A DNA stretch of 64,000 nt from positions 62,001-126,000 of the forward strand of contig NZ_CALHDW010000011.1 of the NCBI RefSeq assembly GCF_938023125.1. Direction: 5' to 3'. Position numbers and translations under genes: made by a program. This document shows, one piece after another, positions 26,459-34,905 of this stretch; within the stretch, counting starts at the first letter, position 1; each line of letters starts with the position of its first letter. Below the pieces are notes generated by a model. It made no database searches, was not told the DNA's origin, and saw only the letters and a program-made list of their open reading frames with translations. Origin of the DNA: an uncultured Porphyromonas sp. GTDB taxonomy: Bacteria > Bacteroidota > Bacteroidia > Bacteroidales > Porphyromonadaceae.

Positions 26459-26531
26459 TGAACCGCCTGGGGCTCGAACCCAGGACCCCAACATTAAAAG
26501 TGTTGTGCTCTACCTACTGAGCTAGCGATTC
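26459..26531 (-). tRNA. tRNA-Lys(TTT)
   Basis: 73-nt cloverleaf on the minus strand. Acceptor GAATCGC (from 26531) pairs with GCGGTTC. D-arm GCTC AGTAGGTA GAGC, anticodon stem CAACA/TGTTG with loop CTTTTAA (anticodon TTT), T-arm CTGGG TTCGAGC CCCAG, discriminator A. CCA is not encoded. It has its own canonical promoter (26604-26633) and terminator, so it is transcribed alone. Confidence 0.95.
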
Positions 26532-26603
26532 AACCCAAAAAAGCGACTCTTCGGGCTACATTGTAGGAGCTCTTACAGCACTACCTGCCGCCCAATCACC
26601 GTG

Positions 26604-26633
26604 CAAAGGTACTACTTAATTTGTAACTTGCAA
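26604..26633 (-). promoter_or_regulatory. Canonical -33/-7 promoter for tRNA-Lys
   Basis: Minus-strand TTG (26631-26633), 19 bases, TACCTTTG (26604-26611): an ideal match in both boxes and spacing. The start would be near 26597, some 65 bases before the tRNA. The stretch from here to the pnp terminator (26755) holds nothing else recognisable. Confidence 0.75.
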
Positions 26634-26754
26634 TACTTTCTCCCTTGCTTTTTCGTGAGTTTTCCTCCTTATCTTTTCTCTTTTGTGATGGTAAGGCCTT
26701 GTTCTCTAGGATGTTATTTGTTGCTCTGGCGGCAAAAGAAACCGTGCTATTACA

Positions 26755-26794
26755 ATAGAAAAAAGAGAGGAAATGCGGCTGCACCCCTCTCTTT
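26755..26794 (-). terminator. Terminator of pnp
   Basis: AAAGAGAGG (26762-26770) pairs with CCTCTCTTT (26786-26794). On the minus strand the hairpin runs into TTTTTTC. It is about 100 bases past the pnp stop. Confidence 0.7.
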
Positions 26795-26892
26795 CTATCC
26801 TTAGTGGAGCTAAACTTCCCCTCCTATCTCTCTTAATTCTCTAGGGACCTAGAGCGTTAGAGATTGGGGAGGGTAGCTCGTAGCATTACGTC

Positions 26893-29106
26893 TTAGTCGT
26901 GATTGCTATCGTTGCGATCTTCGCGTGGACGACGCTCTTCGCGGCGAGGACGATCCTCACGACGGGGGCGACGCTCAGGCTCTACGTACCCTTCGGGTTT
27001 GGGGAGGAGTACACGATGCGATAGCTTAAACTTGCCTGTCTTGGGGTCGATCTCTAGAAGTTGGATGCGGATGTTATCGCCTTCGTGGAGATTGGTGTCT
27101 TCGATCTTTTCGAAGCGACGCCACTCAATTTCGCTGATGTGGAGCAACCCTTCCTTACCGGGGAGGAACTCAACAAAGCAGCCGTAGGGCATAACGGAGG
27201 TAATCTTACCGTCGTACACTTCTCCCACTTCGGGCATAGCCACGATACCACGTACCATAGCCAAAGCTGCGTCGAGAGATTCTTTGTTGGCAGAAGATAT
27301 TTCTACATGACCTTCGCCATCAATTTCTTCGATGCTCACCACAGCACCGCTCTTTTCTTGGATACCTTGGATGATCTTACCACCAGGGCCAATGATAGCA
27401 CCAATAAACTCTTTGGGTACGCGGAGCTTCTCGATGCGTGGAGCTTGGGGCTTGAGGTCGGGACGAACGGCAGGCATGGCCTCTTCGATCTTGCCGAGGA
27501 TGTGCATACGGCCCTCACGAGCTTGTGCCAAAGCTCGCTCCAAGATTTCGTAGCTCAAGCCGTCTACCTTGATGTCCATTTGGGTAGCGGTGATACCATC
27601 GCGGGTACCCGTTACCTTAAAGTCCATATCACCGAGGTGGTCTTCGTCCCCGAGGATATCGGAGAGAACGGCATAGTTCGTTCCCTTATTTTCGCTGATA
27701 AGCCCCATGGCAATACCCGAAACGGGCTTCTTTATCTGCACACCGGCGTCCATCAAAGCAAGTGTACCGGCACAAACCGTTGCCATAGATGATGAGCCGT
27801 TGGACTCAAGAATATCGCTGATAACACGTACTACATAGGGGTAATCTGTGGGGATCATACGCTTGAGGGCACGGAAAGCGAGGTTACCATGACCGATCTC
27901 GCGGCGACCTGTAGCACGCTGGGGACGAGCCTCTCCCGTAGAGAAGGGAGGGAAGTTATAGTGGAGGAGGAAACGCTCTTTGCAGCGGCAGAGTACATCG
28001 TCTACCAACTTTTCGTCGGCCTTGGTACCGAGGGTTACCGTTGTGAGCGACTGAGTTTCTCCACGAGTGAAGATAGCCGAGCCGTGAGGCATGGGCAAGC
28101 AGTCGGTCTCAATCCAGATGGGGCGGATCTCCGTTGTCTTACGACCATCGAGACGCTTACCCTCATCGAGGATGGCGCGGCGCATTGCTTCCTTTTCTAC
28201 ATCGTGGTAGTAGCGAGCAATCATGGACTTCTTAGCGGCCAAATCCTCTTCTGAGAATTGAGCCTTGTATTCCTCAATGAGAGCCTCGAACGAAGCTGTA
28301 CGCTCCTGTTTGCTTGTGCCACTAGTGGCAATGGCGTACGCCTTGGCATAGCACTTATCGTGTACGTCCTGGCGGAGAGCGTCGTCGTTTTCTTCGTGGC
28401 AATAGGTACGCTTAACGAGTTTACCTACAGCTTCGGATAGCTCAAGCTGGGCTTGGCACTGCTTCTTGATGGCCTCATGGGCTACCTTAATAGCCTCGAG
28501 CATATCTGCCTCTTGTACTTCGTCCATCTCGCCCTCTACCATCATGATGTTGTCGATAGTAGCTGCCACCATCATGTCGATATCGGCATTGGCTACTTGC
28601 TCATAGGTAGGATTGATGAGGAACTCACCATTGACGCGAGCTACACGTACTTCGCTGATGGGGCCTTCGAAGGGAATGTCTGATACGGCAAGAGCAGCCG
28701 ACGCTGCGAGTCCTGCAAGGGCATCGGGCATATCAACGCCGTCGGCGGAGAACAACGTTATATTAACAAAAACTTCTGCGTGATAGTCAGCAGGGAATAG
28801 GGGGCGTAGTGCACGGTCTACAAGGCGGCTGGTAAGAATCTCGTAATCCGAAGCCTTGCCTTCGCGACGGGTGAACCCACCTGGGAAGCGACCCACAGCA
28901 GAATATTTTTCTTTGTAGTCTACTTGTAAGGGCATAAAGTCGCAATCGGGAGCAGCATCAGCAGCTGCACAAACAGTTGCGAGCAATACGGTATTGCCCA
29001 TGGTTACGGTAACGGCACCGTCGGCCTGTTTGGCCAATTTTCCCGTTTCGACCTTGATCGTACGTCCATCACCAAGGTCAATCGTCTTAGATACGGGTGT
29101 AATCAT
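26893..29106 (-). CDS. pnp: Polynucleotide phosphorylase
   Basis: 3'-5' phosphorolytic exoribonuclease of mRNA turnover; trimer. 737 aa with the full order: RNase PH domain 1 (about 10-145), helical linker (about 150-245), RNase PH domain 2 (about 320-530, with FTRGETQSLTTVTLG and KVTGTRDGITATQMDIKVDG), KH domain with IIGPGGKIIQ (about 570), and S1 domain with GKITSVMPYGCFVEF...EGLLHISEI (about 635-700). The tail is an unusual Arg/Glu-rich segment (RRPRREDRPRREERRPRED), possibly an RNA- or protein-binding extension. Monocistronic, with a -7 box at 29147 and a terminator at 26755. Confidence 0.98.
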   Translation of the reverse strand: MITPVSKTIDLGDGRTIKVETGKLAKQADGAVTVTMGNTVLLATVCAAADAAPDCDFMPLQVDYKEKYSAVGRFPGGFTRREGKASDYEILTSRLVDRALRPLFPADYHAEVFVNITLFSADGVDMPDALAGLAASAALAVSDIPFEGPISEVRVARVNGEFLINPTYEQVANADIDMMVAATIDNIMMVEGEMDEVQEADMLEAIKVAHEAIKKQCQAQLELSEAVGKLVKRTYCHEENDDALRQDVHDKCYAKAYAIATSGTSKQERTASFEALIEEYKAQFSEEDLAAKKSMIARYYHDVEKEAMRRAILDEGKRLDGRKTTEIRPIWIETDCLPMPHGSAIFTRGETQSLTTVTLGTKADEKLVDDVLCRCKERFLLHYNFPPFSTGEARPQRATGRREIGHGNLAFRALKRMIPTDYPYVVRVISDILESNGSSSMATVCAGTLALMDAGVQIKKPVSGIAMGLISENKGTNYAVLSDILGDEDHLGDMDFKVTGTRDGITATQMDIKVDGLSYEILERALAQAREGRMHILGKIEEAMPAVRPDLKPQAPRIEKLRVPKEFIGAIIGPGGKIIQGIQEKSGAVVSIEEIDGEGHVEISSANKESLDAALAMVRGIVAMPEVGEVYDGKITSVMPYGCFVEFLPGKEGLLHISEIEWRRFEKIEDTNLHEGDNIRIQLLEIDPKTGKFKLSHRVLLPKPEGYVEPERRPRREDRPRREERRPREDRNDSNHD

Positions 29107-29146
29107 AATCTTTTTCTTTTATCTTGCATCTTAAATATATTCTAGG

Positions 29147-29154
29147 CAAAGGTA
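29147..29154 (-). promoter_or_regulatory. -7 promoter box for pnp
   Basis: Minus-strand TACCTTTG, 40 bases upstream of the pnp ATG. Confidence 0.5.
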
Positions 29155-29296
29155 CGCAAAATGCCCTTTCCGTAGTATCTTTTCTCGGACTTATTCTGCG
29201 GGGCACGCTCGTAGTAGGCGGAGGAACAACCTGCCTGAGGGATGCCATGAGGTGTGCTCGCCTCTCCTTTCTCCGTGAAAAACGGAAGAAATGGAG

Positions 29297-29392
29297 GCTG
29301 AAAAATTTTTCGTTTTAGCCCAAGAAATATTTTCTTTTCACCTAAGAATGGGAAGCATTTCTGCCCTAGAGTTTTTTTGTTTTAGGGCAGTA
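29297..29392. repeat. Intergenic repeat element, copy B
   Basis: Contains GAAATATTTTCTTTT, ATGGGAAGCATTTCTGCCC and a perfect stem-loop CTGCCCTA (29361-29368) / TAGGGCAG (29383-29390) with a T-rich loop. The order and sequence align with copy E base for base over long stretches. It lies in the 414-base gap between ribF and pnp, which holds nothing else apart from the pnp promoter. Confidence 0.6.
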
Positions 29393-29520
29393 AGTCTGAG
29401 ACTTTATGGCCTGGGTGGAAAGTTCTTTTTGGGGGAGGGGTGTTTTGGAGAGGGGATTCCCTTCCTCTTGCCCCTTGTAGTTTTAGAAGGGGCTGTAGGA
29501 GAGTGAGTGGAAAATACTCG

Positions 29521-30492
29521 CTAGAGTGAGAGGAGACCTCGAGTGATCTCGGCATCCTGCCGTAGGGCTTGTGATAGCTCTTCGTAGGAAGAAAAACGGG
29601 CTTCGCCTCGCGTATGGGCGATGAGCTCCACGGCTATCTTTTTGTCGTAGAGATTACCTTGGAAATTGAATAGATTTACCTCAATGGTGCGTTCCAATCC
29701 CTCGGCAATGGTGGGGCGATTGCCGATATAGAGCATCCCGCCGTAGCGTGCCTCTCCCAGATAGACCCATACGGCATAAACCCCGAGAGGGGGAATTAGT
29801 TTGTAGGGATCCTCAGGAACGATATTGGCCGTAGGGAATCCTAGGGTTTTTCCTATGCCTAAGCCTCCCTTTACCTCCCCTGTGATGCGGTAATTATACC
29901 CCAAGAGTTGATTGGCAAGAGAGAGATTATCGGCTCGTAGGAGCTTGCGTATTCGGCTGGAGCTATAGGGTTTCCCCTCCACTTCGTCGAAGAAGGGGTC
30001 TTGTGGAAGCACGCGCACGCCCCATTTCTCTCCCAGACTTTTGTAGTCCGTTGGCGGATCGCCTGCCTTGGGAGGATGACCGAAGTGATGGTCGTAGCCC
30101 ATGAGGAGGGTGTGAACGTGGAGATGTTGGGTGATGATCTGCCGGAAAAATTCTTCGGCAGAGAGGGAGGCAAGGGGCAAATCGAAGGGGAGCAGGAATA
30201 GGAAATCTACTCCTGTTTTGGCAAGGAGTTGCTCTCGCTCGGTATTGCTATTGAGTTTTTCAAAGGGATGATCGGGGCGAACTACCATCACCGGTGGGGT
30301 GTCAAAGGTAATTACGGCAGAGGGGAGCCGGAGCCGTTGTGCCTCGTGCTTGAGTTGCTCTATAAGGAAGCGATGCCCTCCATGTACCCCATCAAAAACT
30401 CCAATGGTGGCTACAACTTGCTCGGGAAGAAGCTGAGGGGATTCGCAAGATAGCTCCCCCGAAGGCAGGCGAACGAACTTTATCGTATCCAT
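29521..30492 (-). CDS. ribF: Bifunctional riboflavin kinase/FAD synthetase
   Basis: 323 aa. Makes FMN from riboflavin and FAD from FMN in the cytoplasm. The N-terminal nucleotidyl-transferase domain has the HxGH-like ATIGVFDGVHGGHRFLI (about 29-45) and GYDHHFGHPP. The C-terminal flavokinase domain begins near 190 with GKTLGFPTANI, and ends with an EVNLFNFQGNLYDKKIAVELI core. It overlaps the upstream EnvC-like gene by 13 bases, so it is the last gene of the gcvH-to-ribF run. Confidence 0.96.
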   Translation of the reverse strand: MDTIKFVRLPSGELSCESPQLLPEQVVATIGVFDGVHGGHRFLIEQLKHEAQRLRLPSAVITFDTPPVMVVRPDHPFEKLNSNTEREQLLAKTGVDFLFLLPFDLPLASLSAEEFFRQIITQHLHVHTLLMGYDHHFGHPPKAGDPPTDYKSLGEKWGVRVLPQDPFFDEVEGKPYSSSRIRKLLRADNLSLANQLLGYNYRITGEVKGGLGIGKTLGFPTANIVPEDPYKLIPPLGVYAVWVYLGEARYGGMLYIGNRPTIAEGLERTIEVNLFNFQGNLYDKKIAVELIAHTRGEARFSSYEELSQALRQDAEITRGLLSL

Positions 30493-31781
30493 GCTTGGGG
30501 GTTTTGTTTGCTACGCTCGTGCCATACTTGGAAGTTGAGTATGGCCTTATTGCTAAAGCTATCGATAGCCACCTTCCCTAAGATCTGATGTGCCTTTACT
30601 TCTTGCCCCTTACGCACCGTTACGCCCGTAATATTGGAGTAGACGGTAAGATAGTTACCATGGCGGATAATAATGGCCGCTTTATTCCCTTCAATTACGA
30701 ATACACTGGTCACTTTGCCCTCGAAGACGGCACGGGCGCTTGTGCCCTGGGGTACCTCTAGGTCTATACCGTTGTTATTGGTTTGTACTCGGCTCAATTC
30801 GTTGTGTTGTTGCACGCCAAAGGTGCCGATGATGCGGTAGTTGTTATTAACGGGAGCGGGTAGATTTCCCTTGTTTTGAGCGAAGCTACCTCCCAGACGG
30901 CGCTCTTCGGCAGTCATGGGATAGCCTCCCTTGGTGGCGGCTTTGCGCTCTTCTTGGGCGGGGCCTTTTTCGGTATTTGTATTGCCTTTGCCCTCAGCTA
31001 AGCGTTTTCGTCGCTCCTCTTCTTCTCGAGCCTTGCGTTCGGCTTCGGCTATTTCGGCTGCAATTTGTTGTTCGATCTTGCGGTTGAGGGCGGCTACTTG
31101 CTGCTGCTGTTTCTTGCGTTGCTGTTGAAGATCCTTCTCTTGACCTTGCAGCTGAGCTACCTCTCCGGTGCGTTGCTGGCGCTCTTTCTCGAGTTGGGCC
31201 TTCTCTTGTTCTCGCTGTACAAGGAGTTGCGACTTGCTCTTACGGTTAACCTCGATGGCCTGGCGAGTATGCTCAAGGGCGGTACGCGTCACTTTCAGTT
31301 CTTCGGCTGCACGTTTGTGAGCGTTGGCGTATTGCGAGACAAATCTCATGCGTCTGATGGCTTCGTCGAAGGCAGATGCCGACAGCACAAAGAGCATGCG
31401 ATCGGTACTATTCTTTCTCTTTTGTAGGGCGAGTACAGAGCGTTCATAGGCGGCTTTACGCTCTTCCTCTTGTGTGCGTAGCTCCTGCTCCTGACGTGCA
31501 AGAGAGTCAATATCCCCGCTAAGCTCTTTGATTTCGTTGTCAAGAGCCTTTACCAATTCTTGTCGCTGAGCTACCTTTTTTTTCAAGAGAGCCGCCTCTT
31601 GCTGCTTTTTATTCTTGTCGTTTTTTATGCGGCTAAGCTCTTTGTCGGTCTTTTCGATAGCCTTGATGGCCTCTTTGCGTTGCTGCTCGAGCTGTTGAAC
31701 TTTCTTCGACTTCTGCTGCGCTACCATAGGGAGCGACGCCAGAAGCGTGAGCATAAGGAGTAGGGTATAGCGGAGTTTCAT
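30480..31781 (-). CDS. EnvC-like coiled-coil protein with degenerate M23 (LytM) domain
   Basis: 433-aa periplasmic protein. The signal peptide ends PMVA before Gln22. A long coiled coil (about 22-250, heptads rich in Gln/Lys/Glu) is followed by a charged linker and a C-terminal LytM/M23 fold (about 320-430). The zinc ligands of active M23 peptidases are missing: the HxGxD position reads NNNGIDL, the HG-Y-T-Y-H motif reads HGNYLTVYSNI, and HFE is NFQ. It should therefore not cleave peptidoglycan itself but act, like EnvC or NlpD, as an activator of cell-wall amidases at division. It is preceded by a DUF4292 lipoprotein, a common pairing in this phylum. Confidence 0.88.
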   Translation of the reverse strand: MKLRYTLLLMLTLLASLPMVAQQKSKKVQQLEQQRKEAIKAIEKTDKELSRIKNDKNKKQQEAALLKKKVAQRQELVKALDNEIKELSGDIDSLARQEQELRTQEEERKAAYERSVLALQKRKNSTDRMLFVLSASAFDEAIRRMRFVSQYANAHKRAAEELKVTRTALEHTRQAIEVNRKSKSQLLVQREQEKAQLEKERQQRTGEVAQLQGQEKDLQQQRKKQQQQVAALNRKIEQQIAAEIAEAERKAREEEERRKRLAEGKGNTNTEKGPAQEERKAATKGGYPMTAEERRLGGSFAQNKGNLPAPVNNNYRIIGTFGVQQHNELSRVQTNNNGIDLEVPQGTSARAVFEGKVTSVFVIEGNKAAIIIRHGNYLTVYSNITGVTVRKGQEVKAHQILGKVAIDSFSNKAILNFQVWHERSKQNPQAWIR

Positions 31782-31793
31782 TGATGAGAAATA

Positions 31794-32615
31794 CTACTGG
31801 AATAGGCCAGAAATAAGCTGTAAAGCTTCTTTTACGGTGAGTTGGCGATACCCCGAGGGGATGGCCACAATAAGTTGCTCGTGGGCCTGCTCGTTACGAC
31901 GATAAGACGAGCCTTCGATCTCCAATGAGAATGTATTTGTGCCATCTTGTAGCACTTGATAGGAGCATTGATCGGGTAAGATCCCCTTTTCGTGTGAGGT
32001 GTAGTGAGAGTAGGTCGCCTTGAGTACGGCTCCCTCTACCGGTGAGCTCTCAAGGGTATTGGGGCGCATATTCTCGCCTATTGTGTAGAGGAGGGAGAGT
32101 TTGTTTTGAGGAAGTTTTACCAAGGCCTGATGGGGCGTTACCATCTTTTCTACCTCGAGATCTTGTGGGAGATAGCCCAGAAGCAACCCTTCTAATAGAG
32201 GGTAAGATAGGGGGAGCGGGAACTGATCTTGGCAGGCCGCATTGAGCTGCTGGTAAGAGGCGCGTAGGTACGTCTTATTGTGTTTGTCGATAATCACGAT
32301 CTCCTCGGGGAGCAGATATACACGAGCTATCTCAAACAAAACAAACGGACGAAGAGAGGCGTATATCCCCTCTCCTACCACCACGGACGCATTGGCATCA
32401 AGCGAGATGGTAGAGCCTTTGGCCCCGAGAGTAAGGCTTGCCTTAACCTGCCAAGGGGCTGCTATGGGGCGTGCCAAAGAAAAAGCCTCGGCCTCCCTGT
32501 TTTGCTTTGTGGGAGCGTTGGGAGTTGCGCTCGGGCGACGACTGCCGCAGCTCCAGAGGAGCGTGATAAGTGCCAAAAGGCTCAAAACGGATGGGATAGA
32601 GAGTGATTTCTTCAT
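31794..32615 (-). CDS. DUF4292 outer-membrane lipoprotein
   Basis: 273 aa with a lipobox ending LLWSC (Cys23), then a low-complexity Ser/Pro/Asn linker and a beta-rich domain (about 55-265: VKASLTLGAKGSTISLDANASVVVGEGIYASLRPF). This matches DUF4292, whose fold resembles LolB-type lipoprotein carriers. It is located between the TPR gene (9-base gap) and the EnvC-like gene (12-base gap), so all three are likely co-transcribed. A role in envelope biogenesis is inferred only from fold and context. Confidence 0.8.
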   Translation of the reverse strand: MKKSLSIPSVLSLLALITLLWSCGSRRPSATPNAPTKQNREAEAFSLARPIAAPWQVKASLTLGAKGSTISLDANASVVVGEGIYASLRPFVLFEIARVYLLPEEIVIIDKHNKTYLRASYQQLNAACQDQFPLPLSYPLLEGLLLGYLPQDLEVEKMVTPHQALVKLPQNKLSLLYTIGENMRPNTLESSPVEGAVLKATYSHYTSHEKGILPDQCSYQVLQDGTNTFSLEIEGSSYRRNEQAHEQLIVAIPSGYRQLTVKEALQLISGLFQ

Positions 32616-32624
32616 GATGGATCG

Positions 32625-34376
32625 TTACTTTGAAGACTCCATACGTTGCTTTATTTCTTCAATAGCCAGGTCAATTTCGTCTGTGGAGACAAGTTCCTTT
32701 GCTTTCTGGAGGTAGAGGAGACTATTTGGCAAGTTGCCCAGCTCCTCTTGCACCTTTGCATAGTGGTAGTAATAATCTGCAAGGCTACTGATACTGATGC
32801 TTGAGGGATCCTCTTTGAGGGCAGCCTCAGCTCTTTCAATAGCTTGGCGCAAATAGATCTCGGCTTGTAGGTAATCTCCTTGCAAGAATAGGGCAAAGCC
32901 ATAGGTGTCTAGGTACCGAAATTCACCGGGTTGCAGGGCTACCGCCTTAGAGGCCATCCGCACGGCTTTTTCTATCACAGCGGGTTGCTCTAGCCCGAGT
33001 AGGAAGTAGGCGTAGTTATTGAGTACGTTAGGATTTTTTCCGTTGAGCTTGATAGACTCTTCGTAGGCAGCTATCGCCTCGGTATACTTCTCCTGCATGG
33101 CGCAGATGTCGCCTACCTGGCCGTAAAGGTCGCCTATCACCTCGGTTTCAGTCGTATCGGTCTGAGCGATCCCCTGGAGGGCCGTCTCTCGGGCCCGTTC
33201 TAGCTCTCCGGCAGTCTCCTCTGCCAAGCTCTTGAAAAGGTATAAACTCCCCTCCTTCGGATATTGTTTGATGGCTTGAGGGAAATATTTGTAGAGCTCG
33301 TCGAACGTTTCTCTTGAGATAAAGTTTTGGAATAATGCATTCCAAAGTTCGGGATGCCCTGAGGGGAATTCCTCCGTCATTCGCAGGAGTTGCGCCTGAC
33401 GCTCGGAGTGCATCCCCAATACATATAGGATGGACTGGAGGTCAAGTTGAGCATCGAAGTTGGTAGGATAAGTGGCAATAAACTCTTTGTAAATGGGGAG
33501 GAATGGCGAGATGTCTAGCCCTTTGCTCACAAACCCTGAGAGAAAAGCATGGAGGGACGCCTGCGCCACCTCGGGGGTGGTGGTATCTATCTTCCAAAAT
33601 CGTTGTAGAATGCCAAAGACCTCGGGTATGCGGTTCAAGTCCAGAAGAATAGCCGCCTCGGCATAACTGATATTGCTTGTGGCACGCTGCGATTGAGGGA
33701 TCTTTTGCAAGAGTTTATAGGCAATCTCTGCATTCAGATTCTCCTTGACATCGAAGAGCAAGGCCGTAAGGTCGTTTAGGGATTTTCCATTGAACTCAAG
33801 GGCCGCATCCAGGTAGCGATTCATCGCATCGGTGTCGTGCGTCTCGAAGGCAACTCGCTGCGCTATCTGTAGTGCATGGGCATAGTACGGAGTGCCGTGT
33901 GAGCTCTCTAGAAGAGCCGGAAGCCGCTGCGAAACGCGGTCGTATTGCCTATCCTCTAGTAGTACCCCTAGGGCAAGAAGCTGATTGCGGCTATCGGAGG
34001 GCGATAGCTTTATGTGCCGATCTAGCATATGGAGAAGCTCGTCGGTCTCGCCCTTGCTGGCAAGGGTATAGCCGTATTGGAAGGCATATTCATCGTTACT
34101 CGGGTCTGCTTCGAAGGCTTTGCGGTACCATTCGGCTGCCTGTTCCATTGAGGTGGGGCGTAGCAAGTTGCCCAACGCAAAAGCCGAGGCTCCCGAGGGA
34201 GCTAACTTATATGATGCGAGGATTTGATAGTAGGCAAGAAGCGGTTTTTCGGAAAATAGAGAGGTAGCCCCCTCTGCAAAGAGCCTGTCGGCTAAAGCTT
34301 TTTGCGAGTCGATCTCTTGAGCTGAGGTTACTCCCAAGGAGCAAAGTAGCAAAAGAAGGGTGTAGAGATACTTCAT
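32625..34376 (-). CDS. Secreted TPR protein
   Basis: 583 aa. The signal peptide ends VTSA before Gln20. The rest is tetratricopeptide repeats: AAEWYRKAFEADPSNDEYAFQYGYTLA (about 80-105), YTEAIAAYEESIKLNGKNPNVLNNYAYFLL (about 430-460) and YLQAEIYLRQAIERAEAALKED near the end. It is exported to the periplasm or outer membrane. A TPR gene at this place, before DUF4292 and the EnvC-like gene, is common in Bacteroidota; it probably serves as a scaffold. The gap to dut is 21 bases. Confidence 0.85.
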   Translation of the reverse strand: MKYLYTLLLLLCSLGVTSAQEIDSQKALADRLFAEGATSLFSEKPLLAYYQILASYKLAPSGASAFALGNLLRPTSMEQAAEWYRKAFEADPSNDEYAFQYGYTLASKGETDELLHMLDRHIKLSPSDSRNQLLALGVLLEDRQYDRVSQRLPALLESSHGTPYYAHALQIAQRVAFETHDTDAMNRYLDAALEFNGKSLNDLTALLFDVKENLNAEIAYKLLQKIPQSQRATSNISYAEAAILLDLNRIPEVFGILQRFWKIDTTTPEVAQASLHAFLSGFVSKGLDISPFLPIYKEFIATYPTNFDAQLDLQSILYVLGMHSERQAQLLRMTEEFPSGHPELWNALFQNFISRETFDELYKYFPQAIKQYPKEGSLYLFKSLAEETAGELERARETALQGIAQTDTTETEVIGDLYGQVGDICAMQEKYTEAIAAYEESIKLNGKNPNVLNNYAYFLLGLEQPAVIEKAVRMASKAVALQPGEFRYLDTYGFALFLQGDYLQAEIYLRQAIERAEAALKEDPSSISISSLADYYYHYAKVQEELGNLPNSLLYLQKAKELVSTDEIDLAIEEIKQRMESSK

Positions 34377-34397
34377 AAAAGGGGCATCTATCGGGCT

Positions 34398-34841
34398 TTA
34401 CTTCTTTACTTGCATGCCGGTGTGACCAAATCCGCCTTCGCCTCGTTCGCTCTCCGATAGCGTGTCTACTTCGTGCCAATCGGCTGTCTCATAGCGGGCA
34501 ATCACCATCTGGGCGATACGATCTCCCGAGGAGATTTGTACTGGTTCCTGTCCCAAATTGATCAAGATAACCCCGATTTCGCCGCGGTAATCGGCATCGA
34601 TTGTACCGGGGCTATTGAGTGTCGTTACTCCCGATTTGAGGGCCCAGCCACTGCGAGGGCGGATCTGCGCTTCGTAGCCTGCCGGCAATTCTATATGCAA
34701 CCCCGTGGGGACGAGGCAACGTGCTCCCGGCTCCAATTGGATTGGTTGGGGTAGGAATGCACATAGGTCCATACCTGCGGACAGAGGCGTCGCATAGTGG
34801 GGTAGGGGGTTATTGGATCGGTTGATGATGGGTATCTTCAT
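34398..34841 (-). CDS. dut: dUTP diphosphatase
   Basis: 147 aa from the ATG at 34841, the start that matches the family N-terminus (MKIPIINRSNNPLP); the frame stays open to 34901 but upstream sequence is not conserved-looking. It hydrolyses dUTP to dUMP and PPi, keeping uracil out of DNA and feeding dTMP synthesis; homotrimer. All five motifs are seen: AGMDLCA (22-28), PRSGWALK (62-69), GTIDADYRGEI (79-89, catalytic Asp82), GDRIAQMVI (106-114) and the glycine-rich RGEGGFGHTG (133-142). Confidence 0.96.
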   Translation of the reverse strand: MKIPIINRSNNPLPHYATPLSAGMDLCAFLPQPIQLEPGARCLVPTGLHIELPAGYEAQIRPRSGWALKSGVTTLNSPGTIDADYRGEIGVILINLGQEPVQISSGDRIAQMVIARYETADWHEVDTLSESERGEGGFGHTGMQVKK

Positions 34842-34905
34842 ACTTGTAGATATCTCTAAAAAGGGCGTTGCAAAACTTACGTTCTGCTCCGCATTCGGCA
34901 CGAAG

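Noticed and set aside
30480..31781. Active M23 endopeptidase
   Set aside because: All zinc-ligand positions are replaced, so only the fold is kept.
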